Assembly (NCBI GenBank): GCA_015501605.1
Contig: JADNRZ010000028.1
Span: 62,001-126,000 of the forward strand
Reading direction: 5' to 3'
DNA: 64,000 bases
From: Panaeolus papilionaceus
Lineage: Eukaryota > Basidiomycota > Agaricomycetes > Agaricales
Shown: positions 33,201 through 44,621 of the stretch, piece by piece
Position numbering within the stretch: the stretch's first letter is position 1
Layout: each line of letters opens with the position of its first letter
Made by a program: the position numbers and the translations under genes
The notes under the pieces: model-generated
The model's input: the letters and a program-made list of their open reading frames with translations, nothing else
Databases searched by the model: none
What the model was told of the DNA's origin: nothing

Positions 33201-33874
33201 TCAGTAAAAAAACGGGTCGTAGATATATGGTGTCAGCCGATGACCACCCATGTCAGATAGGTTTATGGGAAGGTATGGTGTCTACGGCTATAAAATGATG
33301 TGTCAAATCGAGAATGACATCTACGACTTCACTGAGATTGAGAGATATGCAGAGATGAAGCTGGATTCACGATCCGGGCTGACATTTAGAGATCACTCAC
33401 ATGTTGAGCTGAAATCATTGGATATGCTTATAGCCATAGGTATGCGCGTACAAACTGACACGGCACTTCAAATCTGATAAGCTTGACTCTGTCCTAAGAT
33501 TGGCGTGTCTATCTCAGAATATAAACATGTCGAAAACGGTTAGACTGTGAAAGCAGGTCAAGATTCAACTCAGATATCACTCGTAAGATTGAAAAATGAA
33601 CGGATTTTGGTATTTGAGTACAGCATTACACTAGAGGTCGCAAACTATGACCAAATAAGGCAGTTGTTAATGAGACGAGTCCAAAATCAGGGTCCATCAA
33701 GAAGCCGTACACGAGAGCGAGAACGTCAAAAGCACGAGAGTAAAAGCAGCAAAAAGGGAGCATGAATACATGAGCAACGAGAACCAGCAAATTGGGAGCA
33801 AGCCAAGCAGATCAGGGTCAGTCACAAGGAGCATAGGTAAAGAGGCTACAGAGCAAGTTTCGTTAGAATCAGGA

Positions 33875-34818
33875 CTAGAAATCGTCTCCAGGTGGAACGG
33901 AGCTTCGTTGCGTGTTGGTACGAGGACGAAGAACACGGGATGTAGGCTGGTGGGTGACTTTCCTTTTCTTCGACTTTGCGGGCGGGTCAGAAACATCATG
34001 TTGGTTGTCAAGATTAACAAGTTTGCTGAAGGGTTTGAGAATGCGAAAGGTAGCGTTCCGATTCTGCGAGCCAGATTGGGGGTTCGCAACGGCATGATTC
34101 TAAAAATAAAAGATGGATCCTCGGATCATCGGAAATTTAAAAAAACGTACCTGTTGACCCATGTCGTCGTCCTCATCTTCTGACTCAATGGTGTTCTAAA
34201 TGGTGTCAGCGACAAACTGGGCAAAAAAAAGATGTGAACAGTACCCATCGACGCTTTTGAGTGAAGCGGTGGGACTCAGTTTCATCATCATCACCGTCAT
34301 CTCTTTCCTGATCGGTGTCTTCTGGTTGGTACTGACCGTCGTTGAACTTCTCAACGCCATTGAGCACCCGGTCGTCGTCGTCGTTCTGTTCACTGTCATC
34401 CGGTATGTCATGGGCGTAGTTTTGAAGTTCAGCATCTTGTTGATCATCCTCAATGTCGTGTTCTGCCCCAGGTTGAATGTCTATGGGAGACGAGGTTAGA
34501 TGAGAAGAAAGGGTCTGTTTGCGCATACCTTGGACGTCTTCCACATCTTCCTCAACCGACCGTGAATAAGCAATATCATCTAGGGGGTTGTAGGCGTGTA
34601 ATTGATCATCGGAAGCCTGCTTCTGAGCAGACTTTGGACCTTTTTGAAGGTGCGGAACAGAACTGCATATGGGCGAGTCAGCGGAAGAATCGACTCTGAA
34701 GGAATTAAGTTGAAGTTACCTTGTTATTTTTGTCAGAACTGCCTTCGACCGTGAGCTTGAATGACCGAAGTACCAGATTGTTGGAGGTAGGGTGATAGGA
34801 GGGAAGTTGATGAGTTCC
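33875..34818 (-). CDS. Acidic nuclear-type hypothetical protein
   Basis: Several minus-strand pieces with splice signals are seen. The order from the 5' end is SYHPTSNNLVLRSFKLTVEG (about 34818-34725), then a Lys/Gln-rich exon (about 34690-34540, LHAYNPLDDIAYSRSVEEDV), then a strongly acidic exon (about 34480-34250, rich in Asp/Glu/Gln), then ESEDEDDDMGQQ before a GTACG donor (about 34150), and finally a basic exon ending GDDF-stop at 33875 with the NLS-like PPAKSKKRKV. The acidic and basic halves suggest a chromatin- or nucleic-acid-associated protein, but no domain is recognised. The 5' end and exact exon borders are uncertain. Confidence 0.4.
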
Positions 34819-34989
34819 TAAGGGAAGAGATGTCAGCGATGATACATAGGTGAAATGATGAACGAGTGGTAAAGGGACGTCATGAAGACAAGAAGTTGAA
34901 AAAAGCTACCCCTTCAATGCCGTTGTCGTCCAGTTTACATGCGTCAATCTCACAAACAAACAGACGATTGCATGTGACCATGGAAGGCA

Positions 34990-36060
34990 GGGAATGACGA
35001 ACGAGATGAAGGGGTTGGGTATCTACGCGACTAGCATGACAAAGACTAGAACTCGCGACCTCAACCAAGAAGAAAAATACGGGGATGACGAGGAGGAGGA
35101 ATGGGAGAGGAAGATACAGGACGCTATGCCAGACATGCCACGCCGCGAAAAGAAAAGGGCGAGGATGAGTTCCATACAAAGACGAGAGAAAAACCACCAC
35201 CAGCCTCGCCCTTCTCAACCAGATCATCGCCTTCGCACCACATCCCAACGCCCCATACCCCCAACCAAGACCAGTTCCAAATGGCTCCATCTGGACACGC
35301 GGCCCCTCATCAAGCAGCCGTTTCATGCTTCGTCAACAACGACTGCTAGGAGAACATCAACTCTCCTCTCAGGCACGCCACTCCCTTGTCATCCAGATCA
35401 TCATCTTTGCACCACATCCCAATGATTCCCCTAGCCCCAACCACGATGGGATGAAAAGAAACCATACCCCGGGCGATGAAAACGCGTAAACTGGACGGGA
35501 AGGGGTGAAAAAATACAGCTCCATCTGGACGCGCGGCCTCTCATCTCCTCTCATTTTGAGAAATGAGGATACAGAGTGGAACGAGGCGTAGCATGGTTCG
35601 CACCCACAAGGGAGGCTCAATTATAAGTTGGAAAGAGAGGAAACCCCCTCCATCCACTTCCATAACAGCCAGGCAAAGGTTGGAAAGGAAGTATAAAGCT
35701 CTCTTGTGCTCCCTAAACGATGATCACGACGACTGCAAGAAGAACGCCAACCCTGCTGTCAACCACCCCCACCCTCCAGTCGTCTTCCTCAAGATCCCAT
35801 CTTGAAATCCCCACTTCCAACACAAAAACATCATGCAGAACACCAAAAACTCCCCCTCATGTTCCTCCACTCTCATAAGAGCAAACATAAGGTATAAGAA
35901 TCAAGCCTGCGACGCCAAAGTGTGGAATAAAACACAAAAACATAGATGAAAGCAGACGAATGTACCCGGGGGAAAGGCAGTCATTATGGTAGACTCCTAC
36001 TGATGACGAGCACTAAACCCGGATCCTGAAGCACACCACCAAGGCGAGGTGAAGAGGGGA
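34990..36060 (+). repeat. About 1.1-kb dispersed repeat, copy 1
   Basis: It matches the reverse complement of 57740-58626 in blocks, including GACATGCCACGCCGCGAAAA (35134-35153), ACCCGGGGGAAAGGCAG (35965-35981) and CACCACCAAGGCGAGGTGAAG (36031-36051). It has indels and moderate divergence. No long intact frame. It also contains an internal duplication near 35215-35545. Confidence 0.6.
35215..35545 (+). repeat. Internal tandem duplication in the repeat
   Basis: CAGATCATC-CCTT-GCACCACATCCCAA and GGCTCCATCTGGACACGCGGCC (near 35218-35311) recur in the same order as CAGATCATCATCTTTGCACC and CTCCATCTGGACGCGCGGCC (near 35395-35540), about 180-230 bp apart. This is an imperfect direct duplication. 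Confidence 0.5.
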
Positions 36061-36064
36061 GAGT

Positions 36065-37750
36065 AAAGGGGGGGAGATGCCCAAAGCAGAAGCGAGGGTG
36101 CAGAGATGAGGAACGTTAAAAATAGATAGATGGACACGTGCATGACGCGATGAAGAAAACGCGAAAATAAATCCAACAATCACAAAAAAAAAGAGAATAG
36201 AACTAGATAGGATGTTAGAGTAGGTGTTACGGGAGGAGTGGAGGCCATCTGCGTAGCGTAGCTTGATTTAGAGGTCAATGTGATGGCCTCTCTGACAATC
36301 AACGAGGTTGTACCCAGTACGGTAACACACTCTTCTACCCAATTGCTCCCTCTGAACCGCTCCACAAGTCCCTTCTCGCTACCCTACGCATCACATGAAC
36401 TGTGATAACTTTGAGAGGATGCATAGGTTGGAAGAAACAGTGTTCACGTTGGAGTGTTCTGTTGGCGGGTTTGCCACAGTGGTGAGGTTGGAAACGGGAG
36501 CTGGGTTTCTAGGAGGAAAGAGCAGCGACGTCGTGGTGGCTTGTGAGTTTATAACACAAGGAAAGCTGTGTAGACGTTAGGCAAAACTGAGTCCTGACAG
36601 CAGTGGTATGAAGAGGTGAGGCCAATGGTGAGATGATGACGTGTCAGTCTGTGAGTATGCTGCTGGCGAGCATGACACTGGCGAGTGGCAACTAGTGATT
36701 TGTGTCTGCTCCTGGTGAACTATGTGGACCGTTGTTCAAATGGGGAGGTGAGATGAGAAGGTGATCTCGTCATGATGGGAACGATAACGGCTTGGGGTGC
36801 TGAAGGGAATGGTTTGCGACTGGGAAGAGCTTACAGGCCAAGTGTGGTTGTAGTTGTGACTGGTAACTCTGGGGTTGGATGGGATGGGATCTATGACTGT
36901 TGCCTCTTCTCCATCGCCTAAAACTGCCGCTTGAATAGCCAAGAAGACCACTTCGTCAATGCCCGACTATTCCGACCCGTTCAGAAAGTATGAGGGTGAC
37001 CCAAGCACTACTCCCATGCCCCGCTTTCTAAAATCATTCCGCGTAAAAATTAAGCTACGTGGGGTGGTGATAAAATGAGCACGGGAAGTGTATCTGCCTA
37101 ACACGACTCCAGTGTCAGCAGCTTCAGTCTCCTGGGCGAGCCGTCCATGAGACAAATCAGGTGATGAGGTATGTCGTCGCATGAGACTTGACAGATAGTG
37201 GCGGACGTGGTGGGAGGGGATCCTAAGCGTTGAAATCAGTTGATGATATGCGGCGGAGAATATTAACCGTGCTCACCAATACCGCAGAAGGTTACGCCTT
37301 TGCGAAAACACACAGCATCAAGTTATATTGTGCACCTCCTCCCAGCTATATTCTTATCGCTCCAGAGCAGTACCATGCCAACCCGCACGTACGTCTTGCT
37401 CAAACCCAGATATAACGCCAGGAACCGATATCTTGCAGCAAAAATGATGAAAGAAAGGAAATGAGAGGCCCGTAGCGTGGGTGATAGATTGATAAAGACG
37501 GGTGCGGTGCGACGACGACTTTATGCCAGCCTTCAAAACTTCAAAGGTAGCCTGCAGTCAGTGAAAAATGAAACACATTTTCTATTTAGATAAATACACT
37601 GAAAAAGACGGAATTTAGCGCCAGCACAGATGAAAAGTAATTAAGTACTCACATATATCATTATTATATGTAGTCCAAGTGACTTGAGAAGACTGTAAAA
37701 AACAGTGAACTCCCTATGTTGTGACCAGAGGCTGCGTATTTATGAATTCC
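36065..37750. other. No supported gene
   Basis: Only short frames on both strands. No splice-consistent gene and no copy of the repeats described here were recognised. Confidence 0.3.
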
Positions 37751-37784
37751 AACTTTACATCGCCCTTTCAGGTTGAAAATAGGT

Positions 37785-38345
37785 GGATAACAGGGAGGGG
37801 ATGAGGGGAGAGTTGTCCAGCTCAGTTCCCAAACGACGATGATGGTGGTACGGGATCAGCCCAAGGTATGTATCCTCCCCTAGTTGCAGGCGCCGGTTCA
37901 GCACCTCCATACGCCTATGCAAGAGCAGAGGCGGGGTAGAGGGCCGTATATGTACGAGGTGTCGTCGGCGTCGCAGGCCATCCAGCTGGTTCAGGTCCAG
38001 ATGAATGATAAGGTGTGCCCTGCGCTTGCCAATACGTGGATGGAGGTCTGGACATAGCATAGAAATTTAGAGTCAGTATAACGAGATTAGATGATAATGA
38101 TGAGAACTAAGAGGTAACGGTGGAGCAAATGAAAAGATAGGAATGAATAATTTGATGACGAGTCAAAACCCGACGGAAATAGAGGGAGGAAACGATATAA
38201 AGAGTAAGCGAACACTAACCCGGAAGTGGCCGCTCCTGGGTATCCTCTCCTGGTCGTCCTCTGTTAGTCGCTCGAATCGGGGGTGGTATGAAAGGTGGAT
38301 TGTCGTCGTACATAGGCTGGGTTGTACAGACTTGGAGGGATCAGC
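37785..38345 (-). pseudogene. Proline-rich hypothetical gene, fragment
   Basis: Minus-strand pieces read PMYDDNPPFIPPPIRATNR (near 38310) and, after a break, STYWQAQGTPYHSSGPEPAG and PATPTTPRTYTALYPASALA (near 38050-37920). Pro/Tyr/Gly-rich N-termini of this style occur in a widespread mushroom hypothetical family (possibly DUF6699 proteins, from memory). A TAG near 37918 and the missing C-terminal domain suggest decay. Confidence 0.3.
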
Positions 38346-39146
38346 GGGGGGATGGTGAGGTAGCGTGAGGTCTATCGTATCTGTATGGTGAGACGATGGG
38401 CTCTAAGTCCAGATGGGCACCGTAGAAACAAATGACTGAAAATAGAGGTGCATTGATAGCCTCAGCTACGCGCTCCACTGGTCATTAAACTCGAGAACAA
38501 AACGCAGTTGATTGATTGGCCTGGACCGACCTAAATAATAATAATAAAATCAGTTAGCATTTTGTGGGATAAATGAGAAAATTATCACAAACCATGAAGA
38601 CTTCAAGGCACCGAACAAGTCAGTACGCTCTGCAAAGTCCATGAATTGAAACACGAGGAGAGGTTGCAAGGTCATGATTGAGCATGGTGCATCCTCACAA
38701 AATAGCTTCCCATCCAAATGGGTGGTTATCCTTGGGATAACCCGAAGGCTTGACACCCATCCGATATGAAACTACCCAGCAATGAGGTTAAACCAATGGT
38801 TAAAACCACTGGTTCTTCTCCCAAATACCAGGGTTGGATTACTGCAATGTGCATGTGAACAGTGGAAAGAGAGCGTGACTCGTCTAGCATGTGTGTGAAG
38901 CCTGTGTCACTGTGGTCACGGTATGACATGGTGACCAGTGACTGGTCACCGGTCATTAAGGGTTTATGCATTATGATCGGTTAGGCATTAAACTTGGAAT
39001 TTAGACATTCCGCGCTACTTCTCCGGTTATTGCTAACGAATTCGAACGGTTTGGCTAGCAAAACAGGTGTCTATATTTCGATACTGATTCGCTGAGCATG
39101 GCTGGTAGCTAATCTATAAAGAAGTTTGCGTCTATAGTGAGGTCAT

Positions 39147-39411
39147 AGCACCATCATGATCCATCAGTTGCCGACTCAGGTGTTATACTCAGATACCACA
39201 TACGGATGACGGTGGTCGACACCAATATGTCCTCAAACCAGTCTCAGGAGAGGGACGAGTGCGTACATCATTGCCTGTCCGTTTTACATCCCTGATGTAG
39301 GATTCAGATTCTGGTGGATGTGTTACTGTTGAGCTCCTAATCCTCTTATTCTTCGTTTCACTGCGGAGAAGAGTGTTGAGGAGGCTATATACCAGTGAGC
39401 ACGATTCAAGC
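39147..39411 (-). repeat. Dispersed repeat, inverted copy 2
   Basis: This is the inverted counterpart of 32933-33200, 5.9 kb away. The translation is partly conserved between the copies (ESESYIRD and ETGLRTY), suggesting that both derive from coding sequence of a mobile element. Confidence 0.65.
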
Positions 39412-40129
39412 TCATTCAAGCACCGACATCTGAGGATTAACTTCACATTATGAGCTTACCTTGACCACAACCACAGCTTCAGATACAAACGTAGTGAGCA
39501 ACACGTTCCAAGAGAAGGACGACGAAGACATGAAGAGGACTTAGAGGAGACGGCTAAAATGAGAAGGAGGGTAGGGGTACATGAAGGTAGGAAGTAAGTG
39601 GGAAGGGTGGAGAGAATGAACAGCACAATGTTAATATTGTTGAAAGAAGGGCGTTCTCGCTCGGGACTCGGTATTCAAATCGAAACCAAATTCCGAGCGA
39701 CAGAGCTCTACGTTGAGCACCATCAACCTCGTGGTCATGTCATTCACACAGTTTCCCTCTTTCTTCCTCACCACCATCATCGTTCATGGCGCGTCTTTCA
39801 CGACGCGCTTGCTGCACTGTACTCCCTCTCTCCTCATTACCTTTGTCGCCGTTTCCGCTCTGTATCTGTAGTCGTCGTTTCGATTTGGAAAGGGTCCTTT
39901 GGTTGTGGGAGCGAGGGAGGGAGTTCTGGTAAGTTGACCAACTCTTTAACCTCTCGTTTCACTGAGCTCAAACGTTGTCTGTAGAAGATTTGTTGTACAC
40001 CAAGTCCACGTCTTTATTATCAACACCCCCACCGCCACGTCGTCGCCGCCATTTTCGTCATTATCTACGTCCCTTATCATGGTCAATGGTAGGTCTTCGG
40101 CTGCTCACACTTAACTTACCTTATCACTA

Positions 40130-41500
40130 AACGTGCCATGTAGGCGACCAACCCATTTTTAGATCTCGAGGCCACTGAGGATCGGGACAGTACTCACGAG
40201 AGTGACGATGAGGACGAGAGCCTGAATGGTGAGTATCTTCGTTCCTTTTGATTCCCAGAACATAAGACCGACTCACCACACTAGATTTTATGAACTAAAC
40301 CACACAGTCCCAAACGACTGCCGCCTCTCGTGTTCGACTTCACTGACCCTGTGCGGTTTCCTGTCGCGGATGACTAAACCCCCTACGTTCTGCTCCACCA
40401 ATGCGCCTTTTACACCGTCATCACCGATGCCCGCTTAGCTGTGGAATGTCCCTCATCCAATGGAACAATCTGGTACGCGTTTTTCTCCTCTCATGTCCCC
40501 TCCGATGTTTATCACTCATGGAACTTTTTCGCAGCCGTGTACAAACCAGTGGTCTCGTTCCTTGTTGTGTTAGGGTATACTGTATCACTAGTAAGCTTTC
40601 TTATGCTTCAAATTGTCGCTTTACTCAATCTATTGCAGGTTAATGATTAAATAAATTGTAAACATGCATACGCATAATTCAGCGAGATTTTTTAACATTA
40701 TGGTTGTTTTGGTTCAACAGTTTGTCCGTTCTGGACGATATCTGAAATAATCCAGTGGACGACCGTCCACTGAAAGCTGGGCGGTTCCAGTATTGGGTTC
40801 TGGGGGCAAGCTGGACTAATCTAGCGAGGGATGTTGTTTCAACATTCTGTTCTACTCCCTCTCGTCGTCGCCCTCTCAAAATTCTCTTCGTGTCCTCGTC
40901 ATCCTTCTCTTGGAGTCTGACTCCAGTTGGTTTCTGACGAGCATAGGAGCTCCACCATCTGATGGCGATCTTGGAGATCCCAAGGAGAGCATGCCTGGAT
41001 TCATGGTGCTTAGTTCAAGGAATCTCGACCAGACACTCGACAACGTACCGTAGTCGTCATCTTTGTTCCACCCCCCTTGTTTGACTCAACAGATACCGAC
41101 TTCTCCGGCTATCGTAGTATTAAATGATTCGCGAACGAGGCTTGCGTCTCCTGCGATGATGCCTGGGCCCTATGAGCCCCACATAGATGGACGGAGCGCC
41201 GATGGTCCTGCTGGTGCAATTTCAGATGATGAAGAATGGTGAAGATATGGCTATGACCGCGCCATCTTCGTCCCGAGAAGGAAGCGGAGGTGCAAGTACG
41301 AGTATGAGTCCAAGTACCCGTGATCTTCCGAGGTCGAGGATGGAGAGGATGCATGCGCCGAGGAGGGGAGCTGGGATGAGTATGAGGGTGAAAGGTGGGG
41401 TTGCGAGGACAAAGCAAATGGGAATGGAGGTGGGGCAGCGAGTGGTGGAGGTGTGGGTGGACAGCTTCCTAGTGGACCTGTTACGATTCAGGTATCAAGA
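40130..41500 (+). pseudogene. Decayed multi-exon hypothetical gene
   Basis: Plus-strand pieces are ATNPFLDLEATEDRDSTHES (40141-40230, before a GTGAGT donor), AVECPSSNGTIWYAFFSSHV (about 40436 on), GAPPSDGDLGDPKESMPGFM (40948 on) and SPAIVVLNDSRTRLASPAMM leading to ISDDEEW (41100-41230), then a Gly/Glu-rich stretch to about 41500. The opening NPFLDLEA plus acidic run resembles Spt5/KOW-like transposon-associated proteins of mushrooms, but no KOW domain is visible, so the family is only a suggestion. In-frame stops occur in several pieces (for example TGA after DDEEW). Confidence 0.3.
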
Positions 41501-41649
41501 CCGGTATGTGCTTCTTTGTCACTCGTTTATTGATACTGATTTTATCCCCTCTTTATGTTGTTTCGTTTGTGAATCACGAATCCAGTTTCATTGGCCCGTG
41601 TTCGTTGAACCTTTTTCTCAAATAATCGACTCTCCTGCAGATGGGTACT

Positions 41650-43150
41650 AACTCAAAGCGTATCTGCGACGGATCACCACCCCTTCAACTTGGCCTAAGG
41701 AGACGATATTATTGACTGCCTAACGCCACGAAAGCTCCACCCCTTCAACATCACGTAGACTAATTACACCAACAGTGATCGTACCATGGACTTTGCGTTC
41801 CACCGTCCACGGGATGCCCTCATCTTCGTCATCACACCTCCAATCGCACCTCCCTCCTCCCAGCGACGCATACTCGTACCCTTCTACCACCTCTACCACT
41901 CTAACCCCCCTACAATCACACTGAGGTTATTCATACAGGTATGTCTTTCCCTCTCCTTCGTTTTTTCTCTAGCTCATCGTGTTCTGTAGATCTTAAACCC
42001 GAATCTGCATAGACGACGTAGAATCCATCGTCTAAGTCGAACTCGCAGTGGCCAACGCAACAGCCAGCACCCCACCCACATGCTTCGTCGGAGTACCTCC
42101 ATCCAGAGGACGCGGGGAACCAACCCCCCCGCGCTAAATCCAACTTCATCGCCGGCTCTCAACCACTCCCGTCACCCTCGTCCTCGTTTGGGCTGAGCCT
42201 GATGGTGGATAAATGGGCCTTTGGTCTAAGATCGATGAAGATGAACCTGGCGCGGGAGGAGGGGGGGAGTAAGGCGCCGAGTGTACATGAGAAGGAGAGG
42301 AGTGGGTTGCCGACGTTGAAGAAAGGCGTAGGACTCCGAAATATGAATCAGTTATTGTGCTCGGCGGAGAAGGTTAGGAGAAGGTTAGGCTACACGTGTC
42401 GATCGGCAGGGGCCAAGATTTCAAATAATCCAATGCTTGTGTTCTTCAATAATACCATGCCTACTTCCCCAGTAATCTATCTTCGACTTACTCGAACCTC
42501 GACTCAAGAGTCAGTCCAGTGCGTTCTCGTCTTTTGATTCGGAACTGGAGTGACTACAGAAAGCATCAATACATACGGAGGATGTCTAGGTATGTTCTTC
42601 ATACTAATACAACATCAAATCAAACTAGATTTCCTACGACGTACACATGGAAATACATTGATGGGACAATGTGGCGTCAACTTGAAGCGCATGCGCACGA
42701 GCAATTGTCAATGATGCACTCCGTAGGGTTTGGATCACCCTCTTTAATTTTCTTTGTATTCTGAGAGTCATCTAATTCCGTCATTGTATTCCTTCTAAAC
42801 TTCAAATGTCGAAGGTTGCTTTACCTTTGACGATTTCCAATACTCATTGAAAATCAGCAGAAATTTGTCGCCAACCCATTCAAATTGATATTGCCAGAGT
42901 TGGTCCGGAGAGACCTCTTCCTTGAGCTTCGTCACATGTGCGTTTGGTCGATAGGGAAGGTAGGGAAAGGCGTGGTCATGACTTGCTGGTGAAGGCCGAT
43001 GCTTCACACAGCAGTACAACATCGTATTTTGCCACGCATGCGTTTACATAAGACGCTACTTACCTTAGGTCTCTTTCCTCATTACTTATATGTACTCACA
43101 TTTTCACCATGACATGCTCACCACACAAAGACTGTTATTGAATGAGTACC
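41650..43150. other. Unresolved coding-like stretch
   Basis: Plus frames near 41786-41989 (RRILVPFYHLYHSNPPTITL) and 42230-42350 look exon-like but do not connect. A minus-strand frame at 43022-42795 encodes LPYRPNAHVTKLKEEVSPDQ and QFEWVGDKFLLIFNEYW, probably the last exon of an unknown gene. No family is recognised. Confidence 0.3.
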
Positions 43151-43179
43151 ATCTCCTTGGATTGGGTTGATAGAGGGCC

Positions 43180-44620
43180 TCTCTCAGGAGAGCGTCCCAG
43201 AGTCTTGTTCTTTAACACTCTTCCTGTGGAAGCTTGAAGCCATTGAGAGGAAAGTCACCCTACAATGGGGTTATGGCCTGCAAATTCTTCCATCCACCAA
43301 AGAAAAACCGGCAGATGTTGAAGAGATCAAGGAAGCCGTTCCTGAACCAGTGACATCCAGTTCTCCGACTGTTGATTCCAAGGAAGACCATCCAGCATCG
43401 CCGGCTACCACAGCAGTGCCTGCCGTTGCGACACCTCCAAAGTCACTCTCACTTGTCAGCATCATCCTCAAGCTTGCAAAATCATCTCGCATGTTGATGC
43501 CATTGTCTATTGTGTTCATGCATGGGTATGTTTTTATCCTTATAAATTGATTCTTACTCAGTGCTAAACAATTGTACGTTTGGTGTGCTATACAGTTACC
43601 AGGAGCCCACAATTCCGCTCCATCTTCAAAGTGTACGGAGGCTCAACTCGTCCAAAGTTGGACTGGTATTTGTTGCAGCAGTTCTTCCGACCCTCGTTTG
43701 TGAGTATGAAGTGTATGTAACCATGGTTGAGGTATGAATCTCACCCAATTTTTTAGCTTCGCCGCCGGACGGTCATCTCACTGATAAACGAGCTGTTGAA
43801 TGAGTTACAGCCTCCTGTTTGCTTCTCACTATCCAGTGGTGGATTCTTTTAATTTTAGAAGTTCATCTCACCCTCTTTATCCTATCGTTTGCCGTCCAAT
43901 GTGTGTCTTTTCGGGACTCTGAATATCTCATCTTGACAACAATGTTATTCTAGCCTTCTTCATCTTGTCCATTCTCGCTTCTGTTACTGCTGAGCTTGCC
44001 AGCGTGGCCAACAGTATCGAAGATGTTGGATGTAAGTACTACTCATTGGTGAAGAAGTTTACGGCCACCTACTGATGACACATGGCAGACGCACATGTCT
44101 ACAGTGCTTTCAATTTGATATATGGCATTGGTACAACTGGTAAAATCGTTTTGGCTAATTTACTGGGTTGTCAAGGCTGACCTATGTCCTTTCTTAGTAG
44201 GCACAGCCTCGTCTCCTCTAATGCAGTACACACCACAACAATCAACGAATAATTCACCTTCACCCACTCCTCATAAGGGGCCCCGTCATGCCTCATCGTT
44301 GGATACAAGGATGAGCTTTTCCGACCTTGCTCGACAGATTAACGGTCACCACAGACTAGATAGATGATGATCCAAGGTCATCGTCACATTCCCAATCATC
44401 TACTTTGTCATCGTCGACATCTCTTTCTTCCTCGACAAACTCTCCATCATCAGCATCCACGACGCGTACACCGTCTCCCTCCATCCGTACTAACGGTGGG
44501 CGAAGGGCCACGAGTCCTGGTGCTTATGGGGGGCTGCTCCACACTCATACCTCCTCCACCCCAATCGTCATCACTTCAAGGCCTCACCTCAATAAGCGAA
44601 GATTGAGCACAGATGCGTAG
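43180..44620 (+). pseudogene. MFS transporter, 5'-truncated and broken
   Basis: The remaining half encodes transmembrane segments and loops of a major facilitator (SLC18-like fungal group), which exports small molecules at the plasma membrane. Pieces are KLEAIERKVTLQWGYG and a Pro/Ala loop with LSLVSIILKLAKSSR (to 43525), QEPTIPLHLQSVRRLNSSK with LVFVAAVLPTL (43596-43699), then TASCLLLTIQWWILLILEVH after an in-frame TGA (43801-43803), AELASVANSIEDVG (about 44000) and AHVYSAFNLIYGIGTT (44090-44140). After a 53-nt intron a Ser/Pro-rich tail ends at TAG 44618-44620, with one frameshift near 44365. The N-terminal six-helix half is absent. Confidence 0.65.
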
Positions 44621-44621
44621 C

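Noticed and set aside
34994..35425. 143-codon plus-strand frame
   Set aside because: It lies wholly inside the dispersed repeat, is low-complexity, and is not conserved as a frame in copy 2.
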